DNA of 64,000 nt from Streptomyces panaciradicis (GTDB taxonomy: Bacteria; Actinomycetota; Actinomycetes; Streptomycetales; Streptomycetaceae): NCBI RefSeq assembly GCF_023516615.1, contig NZ_JAMGBF010000022.1, positions 62,001-126,000 on the forward strand, written 5' to 3'. Position 1 is the stretch's first letter; the number at the start of each line of letters is the position of its first letter. The notes under the pieces were generated by a model. That model had not been told where the DNA came from. It ran no database searches and was given only the letters and a program-made list of their open reading frames with translations. Below, in pieces: positions 1 to 8,692 of this stretch. Made by a program: the position numbers and the translations under genes.

Positions 1-108
1 TCCGGCATCAAGGCCCGTGTGCGGGCGGCGTACATCAACGGCTCGTCGGGTGACACCGTCAACAGCTCGACGTACACCGGGTGGAAGTACATCTACTTCT
101 CCAACTAG
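1..108 (+). CDS. C-terminal end of an unidentified protein
   Basis: Only the last 35 codons are in the window, ending in TAG at 106-108. The peptide is rich in Tyr, Ser, Thr and Asn (it ends YIYFSN), a composition common in secreted proteins. The frame is open from base 1 with GC-rich third positions. Too little is present to name a family. Confidence 0.55.
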   Translation, partial: SGIKARVRAAYINGSSGDTVNSSTYTGWKYIYFSN

Positions 109-162
109 CCCCGCGGAGTGTCCTCCTGGTGGTCGTGAGCCGGGGTCCGGGAGAATGCCCTG

Positions 163-849
163 GTGAGCGACCACATAGCGACACCACCCCCCACGTCCCC
201 TCCCGCGCTGCGCCCGGTCCGCACCCTGGCCCGGCTGACCGCCGTCGCGCTCGGCCTGGCCGGTGCGGCCTGGGCGCTGCGGGCCGTCTGGGAGATCCGG
301 CTGGCCGTGACGGGGGAGCCGGCCTCGGGCCCGCCGGACCAGGGCGGCGGCGAACACCGCCAGCTGACCTCGCTGGAGAACGGCTACCACCTGATCAGCA
401 GCGCGGGCGGGATCACCGCGTTGATCTGCGCGATCCTCTTCGTCGTCTGGCTGGACAACGTGCGGGACAACGCGCGCGAACTGTCCGGCACACCGCCGCG
501 CTACTCCGGATTCTGGCTCTACGCGGGCTGGTTGATCCCCCTCGCCAACCTGTGGATCCCGCGCCGCATCGTCGCCGACGCCCACCAGGACAGCGCCCCC
601 GGCGAGCGTCTGCCGCGCTCGGTGAACGTGTGGTGGGCGCTGTGGCTGCTCGGCATGTTCGGCGGCGTGGGCCTGATGTACGCCGACGACACGGACGAGG
701 TCATCGGCCGCGCCTACACGGACGTGTGGATGCTGCTGGCGGCCGACGCCGCCGTCGTCGGTGCGGCGGTGGCCGGCATCCTCGTCGTCCGCGCCGTCAC
801 CGCCGTACAACTGCGGTACGTGGACGGCGGGTTGCGGTCCGGCGAGTAG
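163..849 (+). CDS. DUF4328 family membrane protein
   Basis: A 228-residue protein with about five hydrophobic segments, near residues 22-42, 75-96, 113-131, 150-170 and 187-212. The part around WLYAGWLIPLANLWIPRR (about 115-133), followed by a WWALWLLG stretch, is the hallmark of the DUF4328 family of actinomycete membrane proteins, whose function is unknown. The GTG start at 163 has a GGAG-type ribosome binding site about 10 bases upstream. The protein should sit in the cytoplasmic membrane. It converges on the next gene with only 12 bases between, so the two are separate transcription units. Confidence 0.8.
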   Translation: MSDHIATPPPTSPPALRPVRTLARLTAVALGLAGAAWALRAVWEIRLAVTGEPASGPPDQGGGEHRQLTSLENGYHLISSAGGITALICAILFVVWLDNVRDNARELSGTPPRYSGFWLYAGWLIPLANLWIPRRIVADAHQDSAPGERLPRSVNVWWALWLLGMFGGVGLMYADDTDEVIGRAYTDVWMLLAADAAVVGAAVAGILVVRAVTAVQLRYVDGGLRSGE

Positions 850-861
850 CCGGCGGGCCGC

Positions 862-1758
862 TCAGCTCACGCACACCAGGCCGAGCAGGCAGATCCCGGA
901 CGGGGACGTCGACGCCGTCGACGTGTCCGAGCCGGAGGTGCTCGTGGACGGGGAGGTCCCGGAGGTGTCCGAGCCTCCCGAGGCGGACGTCGAGGACGAC
1001 GAGGTCGACGAGGACGACGTCGAGTCCGACGACGAGGCCGGGGCCGACGCCGTGCTGCCGCCGGCCGTCGAGGACGTCGACGACCCGCCCGACGTCGTGC
1101 CGGAGCCGCCGCCCGCCACCGTGGAGGTCTGCTGCGGGGAGCCGGCCGTGGTCTTCGCCGACGTCGTGCCGGAACCCGTCCAGGGCTGCGTGCGCGCCGA
1201 GTCGGTGTGGGCCGAGGTGCCCGAACGCTCCTGCGTGACGCCGCCGTTGGTGGCCGCCCCGGAGGCCGGGGTGCCGGTCTTGCGGTGCTTGCCCGTGCCG
1301 GCCGGGGGCAGGACGACGGTCCCCTGGTCGGCGGTCTCCGCCACGCCCATGCTCGTGACGTCCGGCGTCTGCGCGGCCTGGGTCTGCTGCCCGGACCCGC
1401 CGCGGTTCATCGCGGACACGGTCAGCCCGCCACCGACGAGCGCGACGGCGGTCGCCACGACGGCCCGCCGCTGGTTCTTCCTCCACCGCTCCCGCTGCCG
1501 GCGCCGCGCGGCCCTGCCCTCCTGGGTGGGCGCCGGGTCCTCGACGTCGGCGTCGGCGCCGAAGGGCTCCGGCTCGTCGTACGAGGCGGCGGGAGCCGGG
1601 TGCTCCCGCACCGGCTCCGGCCACGCGGCCGTGGCGGCGGGAGCGGCGACGGCACGGCCGCCGTCGGTCAGCGGCGCGATGTCCGGGGCGTAGGCGCCAC
1701 AACCGGGGCACACCAGGGCGCCGTTGAGGTGCCGGCGGCACGAGGAGCAGTAGTCCAT
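862..1758 (-). CDS. SCO2400-type zinc-ribbon membrane protein
   Basis: A 298-residue protein opening with a zinc ribbon (C4, C7, C17, C20). Basic and proline-rich sequence follows, then one membrane helix near residues 98-117 and a long low-complexity tail rich in Ser, Thr and Gly. The N-terminus is that of the SCO2400 family of Streptomyces. The topology suggests a cytoplasmic metal-binding head and an extracytoplasmic flexible tail. The function is unknown. ATG at 1758 was chosen because the conserved zinc ribbon begins there; the overlapping + strand open frames are shadows of the Ser/Thr repeats. Confidence 0.75.
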   Translation of the reverse strand: MDYCSSCRRHLNGALVCPGCGAYAPDIAPLTDGGRAVAAPAATAAWPEPVREHPAPAASYDEPEPFGADADVEDPAPTQEGRAARRRQRERWRKNQRRAVVATAVALVGGGLTVSAMNRGGSGQQTQAAQTPDVTSMGVAETADQGTVVLPPAGTGKHRKTGTPASGAATNGGVTQERSGTSAHTDSARTQPWTGSGTTSAKTTAGSPQQTSTVAGGGSGTTSGGSSTSSTAGGSTASAPASSSDSTSSSSTSSSSTSASGGSDTSGTSPSTSTSGSDTSTASTSPSGICLLGLVCVS

Positions 1759-2079
1759 CCGCTGTCATCCTGACGGTTCGGCGTGTCGCTGTTCGACTTT
1801 TCGCATGGGGGGTCGAGCGGCCAGCAACGGTAACGACGGTTTCGAAAGACTGTGTGGGCCCTGTGTGGTGCTCCTGCGCGGGTTCTCTTCACACTCCCCA
1901 CCCGGTGGGTGAACGGCCTGGTCAGCACGGGCGGCCGGGGACGCGATACGGGCCTGTGGCCTTGATCACTCGCCGGGGCGGTGGTGCTGTCCCCCGCGCC
2001 TCGGTGGCGCTGACACCACCGGCGAACCGGCTGGCAGCCGGAGTGATCGCGGCAGGGCGCGTGCCTAGCGTGGTGAGGC
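1759..2079. other. divergent intergenic region
   Basis: These 321 bases separate the leftward zinc-ribbon gene from the rightward serine hydrolase gene and should hold both promoters. Open frames crossing it are shadows. I see no tRNA and no strong terminator. Confidence 0.5.
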
Positions 2080-3321
2080 ATGGCCACCCCCCTCAGCACC
2101 TTCATGCCGGGCAGACGCGCAGCCGCGGCGGCCCTGCTGGCCGCCCTCGTCGGGACCGTCGCTCCGGCGGCCGCCGCCCAGTCGCCGCCCGCGGCCGGGC
2201 AGCGCGCCGACTGCGGCGGACACGGCGAGCTGCGCCGGGCGCTGCGCGTGCTCACCGACCGCGACGGGATCGCCGGGGCGGCGGTCCAGGTCACCGACCC
2301 GGCGGCCGCGGACCCGTCGTGCGTCCGCTTCACCGCCGCCGAAGGCACCGCCGACCTGCGCACCGGACGCCCCATGAACGCCACGGACCGGCTGCGCGCC
2401 GGCAGCGTCACCAAGACCTTCACCGCGACCGTCGTGCTGCAACTCGCCGCCGAGCGGCGGCTGTCGCTCGACGCGTCCGTCGACCACTACCTGCCGGGCC
2501 TGATCCGCGAGAACGGCTACGACGGCCGCCGGATCACCGTGCGGCAGCTGCTGCGGCACACCAGCGGGCTGCCGGACTACCTCGACGCCCCCGAGTTCGA
2601 GCACCTCGACCGTCTGCGCGACCGCCACTTCGAGCCGCGCGAGCTCGTCGTCCGCGCCCTCCGGCTGCCGCACCCGAGCACCCGGTGGTACTACGCCACC
2701 ACCAACTACCAGGTGGCGGGCCTGATCATCCGGAAGGTCACCGGCCACTCGCCCGAGTCGGAGATCACCCGCCGGGTGATCCGGCCGCTGCGACTGCGGG
2801 ACACGTACTGGCCCGGGGACGACCCCCGCGTCCAAGGCCCGCACTCGCACAGCTACTTCACGCCGGAGGAGGGCGGGACCCGCGTCGACGGCACCGACTG
2901 GAACATGACCTTCGCCGGTGTCGGCGGCGCCCTGGTCTCCACCCCGGCCGACCTCACCCGGTTCACCACCGCGCTGCTCGGCGGCCGGCTGCTGCCCGCG
3001 GCCCAACTCGCCCAGATGCGGCGGACGGTGGCCGCCGACCCCGACCGGTTGTGGCCCGGCGCCCGCTACGGACTGGGCCTGATCTCCACACCGCTGCGCT
3101 GCGGCGGCCTGTGGTGGGGCCATGCCGGGACCGTGCCGGGCGGCCACCGGGCCCTGACGGCCGTGGGCCCCGGCGGGCGCAGCGTCGCCGTCGCGCTCAA
3201 CCAGGTACCGGACTCGTTCGAGGCCGAGCAGCACTTCCAGGACGTCGTCCAGGCCGCCCTGTGCGAGGACCGCCACACCGGGACGCGGACGGCACCGACC
3301 ACCGAAGGGACGACTTCATGA
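2080..3321 (+). CDS. secreted serine hydrolase (beta-lactamase / D-Ala-D-Ala carboxypeptidase fold)
   Basis: A 413-residue protein with a signal peptide (about residues 1-33, ending AAAA). It carries the serine penicillin-recognising motifs: SVTK at 109-112 (nucleophile S109, K112), a tyrosine motif at Y205 in WYYATTNY, and HAG at 348-350 in place of KTG. This places it with the class C beta-lactamase / DD-peptidase superfamily, probably acting outside the cell on peptidoglycan peptides or esters. The stop overlaps the start of the next secreted hydrolase (ATGA), so the two are translationally coupled. The substrate cannot be read from sequence. Confidence 0.85.
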   Translation: MATPLSTFMPGRRAAAAALLAALVGTVAPAAAAQSPPAAGQRADCGGHGELRRALRVLTDRDGIAGAAVQVTDPAAADPSCVRFTAAEGTADLRTGRPMNATDRLRAGSVTKTFTATVVLQLAAERRLSLDASVDHYLPGLIRENGYDGRRITVRQLLRHTSGLPDYLDAPEFEHLDRLRDRHFEPRELVVRALRLPHPSTRWYYATTNYQVAGLIIRKVTGHSPESEITRRVIRPLRLRDTYWPGDDPRVQGPHSHSYFTPEEGGTRVDGTDWNMTFAGVGGALVSTPADLTRFTTALLGGRLLPAAQLAQMRRTVAADPDRLWPGARYGLGLISTPLRCGGLWWGHAGTVPGGHRALTAVGPGGRSVAVALNQVPDSFEAEQHFQDVVQAALCEDRHTGTRTAPTTEGTTS

Positions 3322-4883
3322 ACCGCGCCGCAGCCTCCTTACGGCGGAGCACGGCCGGAAGGGCCGTGTTCGGCCTGGCCGCCGCCGCCCTCGCCACCAC
3401 CCTCCTGCCCGCCGCCGCCCGCCCGGCCGCGGCGGCCCCCGGCCCCCTCGCCCGCTACGAGCATCAGCACCTGACCTGGAAGAGCTGCCTGCGCGGCCCC
3501 GACGACGCGCTGGGCAAGGAGCTGGAGCAGGCGGGCGCCCGGTGCGCCGACGTGACGGTCCCGCTGGACTACACCAGCCCCGGCGGCCGTACGGTCACCG
3601 TCGCGATCTCCCGGATCCGCGCCACCGACCGCGCCCACCGCGTCGGCGCGCTGCTGCTCAACAGCGGCGGCCCCGGCGGGCAGACGATCGGCGACCCGCC
3701 CTGGGTGCGCAAGGCGATGAAGGACGTCGGCAAGCGGTACGACATCGTGGGCGTCGATCCCCGGTTCGTCGGCCGCAGCACCGCGCTGGACTGCCACTGG
3801 CCGACCGGATCGGCGTTCCGCTCGGCGGGCGTCGACCGGGCCGGCTTCGAGCGCACGGCCGCGTTCTCGGCGGAACTGGCCCGGCGCTGCCGGACGTACG
3901 CCGGGGACCTGCTGCCGCACGCCACCACCCGCAACACCGCGCGCGACATGGACGTCGTGCGGGCCGCGCTCGGCGAGCGGCGGATCTCCTACCTGGGCTA
4001 CTCCTACGGCACGTACCTCGGCCAGGTGTACGCCTCGATGTTCCCCGGCCGCACCGACCGGGTCGTGCTTGACGGCGTGATCTCCCCCGACCGGTACGGT
4101 CCCCGGCTGCTGCGCGGCGTGGCGCCGGCCAACCGGCACGCCCTGGAGGGCTGGGCGTCCTGGGCGGCCGCCCGCGACGCCACGTACGGCCTGGGCCGCA
4201 CCCGGGGCCGGGTGCTGGCCGCGGTGGACCGCGTGCAGGCGGCCGCCGCCCGCACCCCGCTGCGCGTCGGTGCCCACCGGGTCGACGAGCACGTGGTGCC
4301 CGTCCTCGTCCTCAACGGCCTCTCGCAGGACAACGCCTCCGCGTACGGCGACCTCGCCCAGGGCGTACGGGACCTGCTGCGCGCGGCGGACGGCGGGCGG
4401 GTCCCCACCCCGTCGCCGTGGCTGGCCGACGCGCTCGCGTTCACGCTGACCGGGACCGAGTCGGCCTACGGCAGCGCCCAGACGTCGATCCTGTGCGGTG
4501 ACGTGGCCGCCCCGCGCGATGCGGAGGTCTACTGGCGCGACGTCCAGCGCGCCCGCGCGCAGGACCCGTTCTTCGGTCCCGTCGCCGGCGACATCAACGC
4601 CTGCGCCTACTGGGACGCGCCCCGCGAGCGGCCCACGGCCGTGCGGGCCGACCTCCCGGCGCTGCTGGTCAACGCCACCGGGGACCCGCGCACCACCTAC
4701 GACGGCGCCCAGGAGGTGCGCCGCATGTGGCCCTCCTCGCGCCTGGTCACCCTGCGCGGCGCGGACCAGCACGCGGTGTTCGGCGTCTACGGCAGCGCCT
4801 GCGCCGACGCGGCGGTCGACCGCTACCTCGCCACCGGGCGGCTGCCGGAGCGGGATGTCACCTGTCAGGCGCCGCCGAGGTAG
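3318..4883 (+). CDS. secreted alpha/beta hydrolase, tripeptidyl aminopeptidase-like
   Basis: A 521-residue protein with a signal peptide ending near residue 40 (ARPAAAA). The alpha/beta-hydrolase core shows an SGGPGG oxyanion motif near 116-121 and the nucleophile elbow GYSYG at 227-231 (S229). A C-terminal TAP-like domain carries the acid in NATGDPRTTY and the histidine in GADQHAVFG. The layout is that of Streptomyces secreted tripeptidyl aminopeptidases and related proline-type hydrolases. ATG 3318 overlaps the upstream stop by four bases, which fixes the start. Likely role: extracellular peptide or ester hydrolysis together with the upstream enzyme. Confidence 0.85.
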   Translation: MNRAAASLRRSTAGRAVFGLAAAALATTLLPAAARPAAAAPGPLARYEHQHLTWKSCLRGPDDALGKELEQAGARCADVTVPLDYTSPGGRTVTVAISRIRATDRAHRVGALLLNSGGPGGQTIGDPPWVRKAMKDVGKRYDIVGVDPRFVGRSTALDCHWPTGSAFRSAGVDRAGFERTAAFSAELARRCRTYAGDLLPHATTRNTARDMDVVRAALGERRISYLGYSYGTYLGQVYASMFPGRTDRVVLDGVISPDRYGPRLLRGVAPANRHALEGWASWAAARDATYGLGRTRGRVLAAVDRVQAAAARTPLRVGAHRVDEHVVPVLVLNGLSQDNASAYGDLAQGVRDLLRAADGGRVPTPSPWLADALAFTLTGTESAYGSAQTSILCGDVAAPRDAEVYWRDVQRARAQDPFFGPVAGDINACAYWDAPRERPTAVRADLPALLVNATGDPRTTYDGAQEVRRMWPSSRLVTLRGADQHAVFGVYGSACADAAVDRYLATGRLPERDVTCQAPPR

Positions 4884-5057
4884 GGTCGGCCACCGCTCCG
4901 CCACAACCACCCGAAATTACCGACGGGTTGGGGAGATTCCGTGGAACTGTCGAAAGGACAACCGGATGTCTTGACGTGACCCGCGGGCGCCGTTTGGCTA
5001 CTCAGCTACCCGATGGCCCTTTTGCACCTCGCCCGCTCGCCCGGAAGGCACCCGTAC

Positions 5058-6194
5058 GTGAACGCTCCAACCCCCCGCAGATCCACTGCCGTTCGGCTCG
5101 CCCTGCCGCTCGCCGCCGCCGCCTCGGCCCTCTCGCTCACCGCGTGCGGTGCGATCGACGCCGTGGACGGCGGTGACAGCTCGGCCGCTCCGAACCGGCG
5201 CAAGGACATCAAGGTGGGGCTGCTGCTGCCGGACAAGGAGACCGCGCGGTTCGAGAAGTTCGACTACCCGCTGTTCAAGCAGCGCGTGGCCGCCCTCACC
5301 GACGGCAAGGGCCAGGTCGTCTACGAGAACGCCGAGGCGAGCGCGGCCAAGCAGAGCAGGCAGTTCGCGGACCTGGTCGACCGCAAGGTGGACGTGATCG
5401 TGGTGGACGCGGTCGACTCCACGTCCATCGCCACGGGTGTGCGCAAGGCCAAGGACGCCGGCATCCCGGTGATCGCCTACGACCGCCTCGCGCGGGGTCC
5501 GATCGACGCCTACATCTCGCACGACAACGAACTCGTCGGCGAGGTGCAGGGGCGGTCGATCATCGAGGCCCTGGGCGACAAGGCCGGCTCCGGCAAGATC
5601 GTGATGATCAACGGGTCGCCCGCCGACCCCAACTCCGCCCTGTTCAAGGCCGGGGCGCTGAGCGAGCTGAAGGGGCGGGTGGTCATAGCCAAGTCGTACG
5701 ACGTCGACGAGTGGCTGCCCGCCACGGCCAAGGCCGACATGCGCAAGGCCGTCCAGTCGGTCGGGCTGAACGGCATCGCCGCCGTCTACGTGGCCAACGA
5801 CGGTATGGCGGGGGCCGCCATCGACGCCCTGAAGGAGGCCGGGGCCACCAAGCTGCCGCCGGTCACCGGGCAGGACGCCAACCTGGACGCGGTGCAGCGG
5901 ATCGTCGCCGGCGAGCAGAGCATGACCGTCTACAAGTCCTTCCTGCTGGAGGCGACGAACGCGGCGGAGATGGCGGTGGCCAAGGTGCAGGACCGCAGCA
6001 TCGCCTTCGACGCGCTGACGCAGGACTCGGTGGACAGCCCGACGAAGAAGGGCATCCCGGCGATGCTCGTGCCGGTGGTCGCCCTCACCAAGGACAACAT
6101 CAAGGACACGGTGATCAAGGACGGCGTCTACACCGTGAAGGACATCTGCACGCCGAAGTACGCGGCGGACTGTGCGGCCGTCGGGCTGAAGTAG
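5058..6194 (+). CDS. sugar ABC transporter substrate-binding lipoprotein (xylose-type)
   Basis: From GTG 5058 it is 378 residues with a lipoprotein signal peptide and lipobox LTAC (C30). The body has the periplasmic-binding fold of pentose and xylose binders: KVGLLLPD opening strand, VDVIVVDAVDST, AYDRLARG and a Q-D-A-N hinge segment. It should be a membrane-anchored receptor delivering a sugar to an ABC permease. No permease or ATPase gene lies beside it, and a terminator follows at once. GTG 5058 was preferred to ATG 5013 because the signal peptide then has a normal length. Confidence 0.8.
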   Translation: MNAPTPRRSTAVRLALPLAAAASALSLTACGAIDAVDGGDSSAAPNRRKDIKVGLLLPDKETARFEKFDYPLFKQRVAALTDGKGQVVYENAEASAAKQSRQFADLVDRKVDVIVVDAVDSTSIATGVRKAKDAGIPVIAYDRLARGPIDAYISHDNELVGEVQGRSIIEALGDKAGSGKIVMINGSPADPNSALFKAGALSELKGRVVIAKSYDVDEWLPATAKADMRKAVQSVGLNGIAAVYVANDGMAGAAIDALKEAGATKLPPVTGQDANLDAVQRIVAGEQSMTVYKSFLLEATNAAEMAVAKVQDRSIAFDALTQDSVDSPTKKGIPAMLVPVVALTKDNIKDTVIKDGVYTVKDICTPKYAADCAAVGLK

Positions 6195-6220
6195 GCCTGC
6201 TCCCGGGGCTGGAGCAGGCC
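6194..6220. terminator. bidirectional terminator hairpin
   Basis: A perfect 10-bp inverted repeat (GGCCTGCTCC, 7-base loop, GGAGCAGGCC) lies between two convergent genes. Confidence 0.7.
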
Positions 6221-6247
6221 CTCCGAGGCCGCCGTGGGTCCGTCCGC

Positions 6248-7078
6248 TCACCTGTCCTTGCGGGCCACTCCGCCGTAGATGCCGATCGGCGGGGCGCCGG
6301 CCTCCGGCGGTTCCTGCGGGCGCCAGTCGGGGACCAGCACCAGGCCCGGCTCGACCAGGGTGAGGCCGCCGAAGAAGTCCAGGACCCGGGCGTGGCGGCG
6401 CGGGTTCATGGTGGCCGTGGCGCCCCTGTACACCTTCACCGCCTCCGCGCGGCCGTCCTCGTGGATGTCGACGGTCGCGTGGGACAGCACGAGGTGGGAG
6501 CCGGCCGGCAGGGCGTCGAGGAGGGTGGCGACGACGGCGTCCGGGTCGTCGTCCTCGGTGAGGAAGTGCAGGACGGCCAGCAGCAGCAGCGCCACCGGCC
6601 GGTCGAAGTCGATGACCCTGCGCACGTCCGGGTGGTCGAGGACGGCGCGGGGGTCGCGCAGATCGGCCAGGACGACGGAGGTGCCGGTGTCGTCGTCGTC
6701 CAGCAGCGTCCGTGAATGGGCGCTGACGATCGGGTCGTTGTCGACGTAGGCGACCCGCGTATCGGGGGCTACGGCGCGCGCGATCTGGTGCACGTTCGGC
6801 TCGGTCGGCAGGCCCGTGCCGATGTCCAGGATCTGCCGGACGCCGCCCTCGGCGACGACGTACCGGACGGCGCGCTCCATGAACCGCCGGTTGGCCCGGA
6901 CGGCCGCCCGTACCTCGGGGGCGGCCTGGATGAACCGCTCGGCGGCCTCCTGGTCGACCTCGTAGTTGTCCTTCCCGCCGAGGAAGTAGTCGTACATCCG
7001 GGCCGGGTGGGGCCTGCTCGTGTCGATCACGAACGGCTGGGTGCCGCCGGCGCCGTCACCGCCGTACGGAGTGCTCAT
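6248..7078 (-). CDS. SAM-dependent methyltransferase, DUF574 family
   Basis: A 276-residue protein of the actinomycete S-adenosyl methyltransferase family (DUF574). The signature N-terminal segment with FLGGKDNY is at 32-39. The SAM-binding motif is DIGTGLP at 85-91, followed by PNVHQIA, and a YVDNDPIV strand follows. The family is abundant in Streptomyces and its substrates are mostly unknown. ATG 7078 was chosen because the conserved PFVIDTSRPHPARMYDYF segment follows closely; the longer frame upstream has no family similarity. It lies 17 bases downstream of the zinc-ribbon gene and may be co-transcribed with it. Confidence 0.85.
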   Translation of the reverse strand: MSTPYGGDGAGGTQPFVIDTSRPHPARMYDYFLGGKDNYEVDQEAAERFIQAAPEVRAAVRANRRFMERAVRYVVAEGGVRQILDIGTGLPTEPNVHQIARAVAPDTRVAYVDNDPIVSAHSRTLLDDDDTGTSVVLADLRDPRAVLDHPDVRRVIDFDRPVALLLLAVLHFLTEDDDPDAVVATLLDALPAGSHLVLSHATVDIHEDGRAEAVKVYRGATATMNPRRHARVLDFFGGLTLVEPGLVLVPDWRPQEPPEAGAPPIGIYGGVARKDR

Positions 7079-7095
7079 CGTCCCTGAACCGTCCT

Positions 7096-7395
7096 TCACT
7101 GCTGGTAGGGGTTCGGCTGCTGCTGCGGCTGCCCGTACGCCGGCCCGCCCTGCCCGGCGGCGGCGGCCTGCGCCTGCAGCTGCTCGGCCTGCTCCTTGGT
7201 GACCTTCTGCTCGGCGCCGCAGAAGGTGCACTGCGTGGCGTACCGGGTCGAGATCGGGAACAGCGGAACGAAGAACAGCGTGAACTTCGTGACCCGCTTG
7301 CGCAGCGTGTGAGCGGAGGGGTTGCCGCACTGGCCGCATATGAGGGTCAGGATGGCGAGCTGGTAGAGGTACCCCTTGGTGCCAAAAATGATCAT
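7096..7395 (-). CDS. small zinc-ribbon membrane-associated protein
   Basis: A 99-residue protein with two CxxC pairs (C20/C23 and C56/C59) that together form a zinc ribbon. They are split by a hydrophobic stretch (about 39-48, FTLFFVPLFPI) of the kind seen in zinc-ribbon 15 proteins. The C-terminus is rich in Gln, Pro and Ala. The ATG at 7395 has GGAAGG nine bases upstream; a nearer ATG at 7404 would sit on top of that site. Function unknown. It is upstream of, and in the same direction as, the methyltransferase gene. Confidence 0.75.
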   Translation of the reverse strand: MIIFGTKGYLYQLAILTLICGQCGNPSAHTLRKRVTKFTLFFVPLFPISTRYATQCTFCGAEQKVTKEQAEQLQAQAAAAGQGGPAYGQPQQQPNPYQQ

Positions 7396-7564
7396 GGGGA
7401 GCATCCTTCCGGAACGAAGCCTGTCGGCACAGGCTACGGCCGCTCCGGGCCGTTCCGGGCCGTTCCGCGCCGCCTCGAGTGCGTCACCGCCTTGACCGGT
7501 GACGCGGTGCGTGCCACAGTCGGTCGACGAGCAGATCGGCGCACGGCCGTCCGGAGGGATTCGC

Positions 7565-8614
7565 ATGATCGACAGGCGTGGTTTCGGCAAGGTCCTGGGG
7601 CTCACGACCGGAGCGGCCACCGTCTCGCTGACCGGCCTGCCGGGGCTGCCCGGCGCACGGCCCGCGGCCGCGGCCGCCGTCCCGCGCGACGAGGCCGCGG
7701 GCGGGCACACCGGCTTCCCGCGGCTGAAGCGGATCAGGGCCGGGCTGCTGGACGTCGGCTACGCCGAACTGGGCCCGGCCCACGGCCCCGCGGTGATCTG
7801 CCTGCACGGATGGCCGTACGACATCCACAGCTACGTCGACGTCGCCCCGCTGCTGGCCGAGCAGGGCTACCGCGTGATCGTCCCCTACCTGCGCGGCCAC
7901 GGCACGACCCGCTTCCTGTCCGCGCGGACCTTCCGCAACGCCCAGCAGTCGGCGATCGCCCTCGACGTCATCGCCCTGATGGACGCGCTGAAGATCGAAC
8001 GGGCCGTGCTGGCCGGCTTCGACTGGGGCTCGCGCACCGCCGACATCGTCGCCGCGCTGTGGCCCGAGCGCTGCACGGCCCTGGTGTCGGTGAGCGGGTA
8101 CCTCGTCACCGACCGAGAGGCCCAGCGGTCACCGATCGCGCCGCAGGCCGAGCACAACTGGTGGTACCAGTACTACTTCGCCACCGAGCGGGGCCGCATG
8201 GCCATGGAGGACCCGGACCTGCGCCACGACCTGACCCGGTTCGTCTGGGACACCGTCTCCCCGACCTGGGACTTCGACGACGCCACCTTCGAGCGCACCG
8301 CGGCGGCCTTCGACAACCCCGACTACGCGGCGATCGTGGTCCACAACTACCGCTGGCGCCTCGGCCTCGCGGACGGCGAGCGCCGCTACGACGGACTCGA
8401 GCAGCGCCTCGCCGGGCGGCCGACGATCGGCGTGCCCACCCTCACCCTCGACCCCGACCGCGACCCCTTCACCGCGCCGGGCGGCGGTGCCGCCTACCGG
8501 GACAGGTTCACGGGCGCCTACGAGCACCGCACCCTGACCGGCGTCGGCCACAACGTCCCGCAGGAGGCACCCACCGCCTTCGCCCGGGCGGTCGTCGACG
8601 CCGGCCGCCTCTGA
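7565..8614 (+). CDS. Tat-exported alpha/beta hydrolase (epoxide hydrolase / dehalogenase type)
   Basis: A 349-residue protein with a twin-arginine signal (RRGFGK at 4-9, hydrophobic core, cleavage near residue 39). The core has HGWP at 81-84 and the nucleophile motif GFDWGS at 151-156, where D153 replaces the usual serine as in epoxide hydrolases and haloalkane dehalogenases. A late histidine lies in GVGHNVPQE. It therefore probably hydrolyses epoxides or related substrates through an aspartyl ester outside the membrane. ATG 7565 is preceded by GGAGGG and places RR at the N-terminus, as a Tat signal requires. Confidence 0.85.
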   Translation: MIDRRGFGKVLGLTTGAATVSLTGLPGLPGARPAAAAAVPRDEAAGGHTGFPRLKRIRAGLLDVGYAELGPAHGPAVICLHGWPYDIHSYVDVAPLLAEQGYRVIVPYLRGHGTTRFLSARTFRNAQQSAIALDVIALMDALKIERAVLAGFDWGSRTADIVAALWPERCTALVSVSGYLVTDREAQRSPIAPQAEHNWWYQYYFATERGRMAMEDPDLRHDLTRFVWDTVSPTWDFDDATFERTAAAFDNPDYAAIVVHNYRWRLGLADGERRYDGLEQRLAGRPTIGVPTLTLDPDRDPFTAPGGGAAYRDRFTGAYEHRTLTGVGHNVPQEAPTAFARAVVDAGRL

Positions 8615-8643
8615 CGGAGCCGGCCCGGGGTGCGGCGGCACGG

Positions 8644-8673
8644 GAACGGCCCGGGTGGAGGCCCGGGCCGTTC
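8644..8673. terminator. bidirectional terminator hairpin
   Basis: A perfect 12-bp stem (GAACGGCCCGGG with its complement) and a 6-base loop lie between convergent genes. Confidence 0.8.
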
Positions 8674-8692
8674 GTGGTGCCGTGTCCGGGGG

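Noticed and set aside
1854..4883. A 1009-residue protein in this frame
   Set aside because: The first 488 codons are a shadow of the serine hydrolase gene (Arg/Pro-rich); the real gene starts at ATG 3318.
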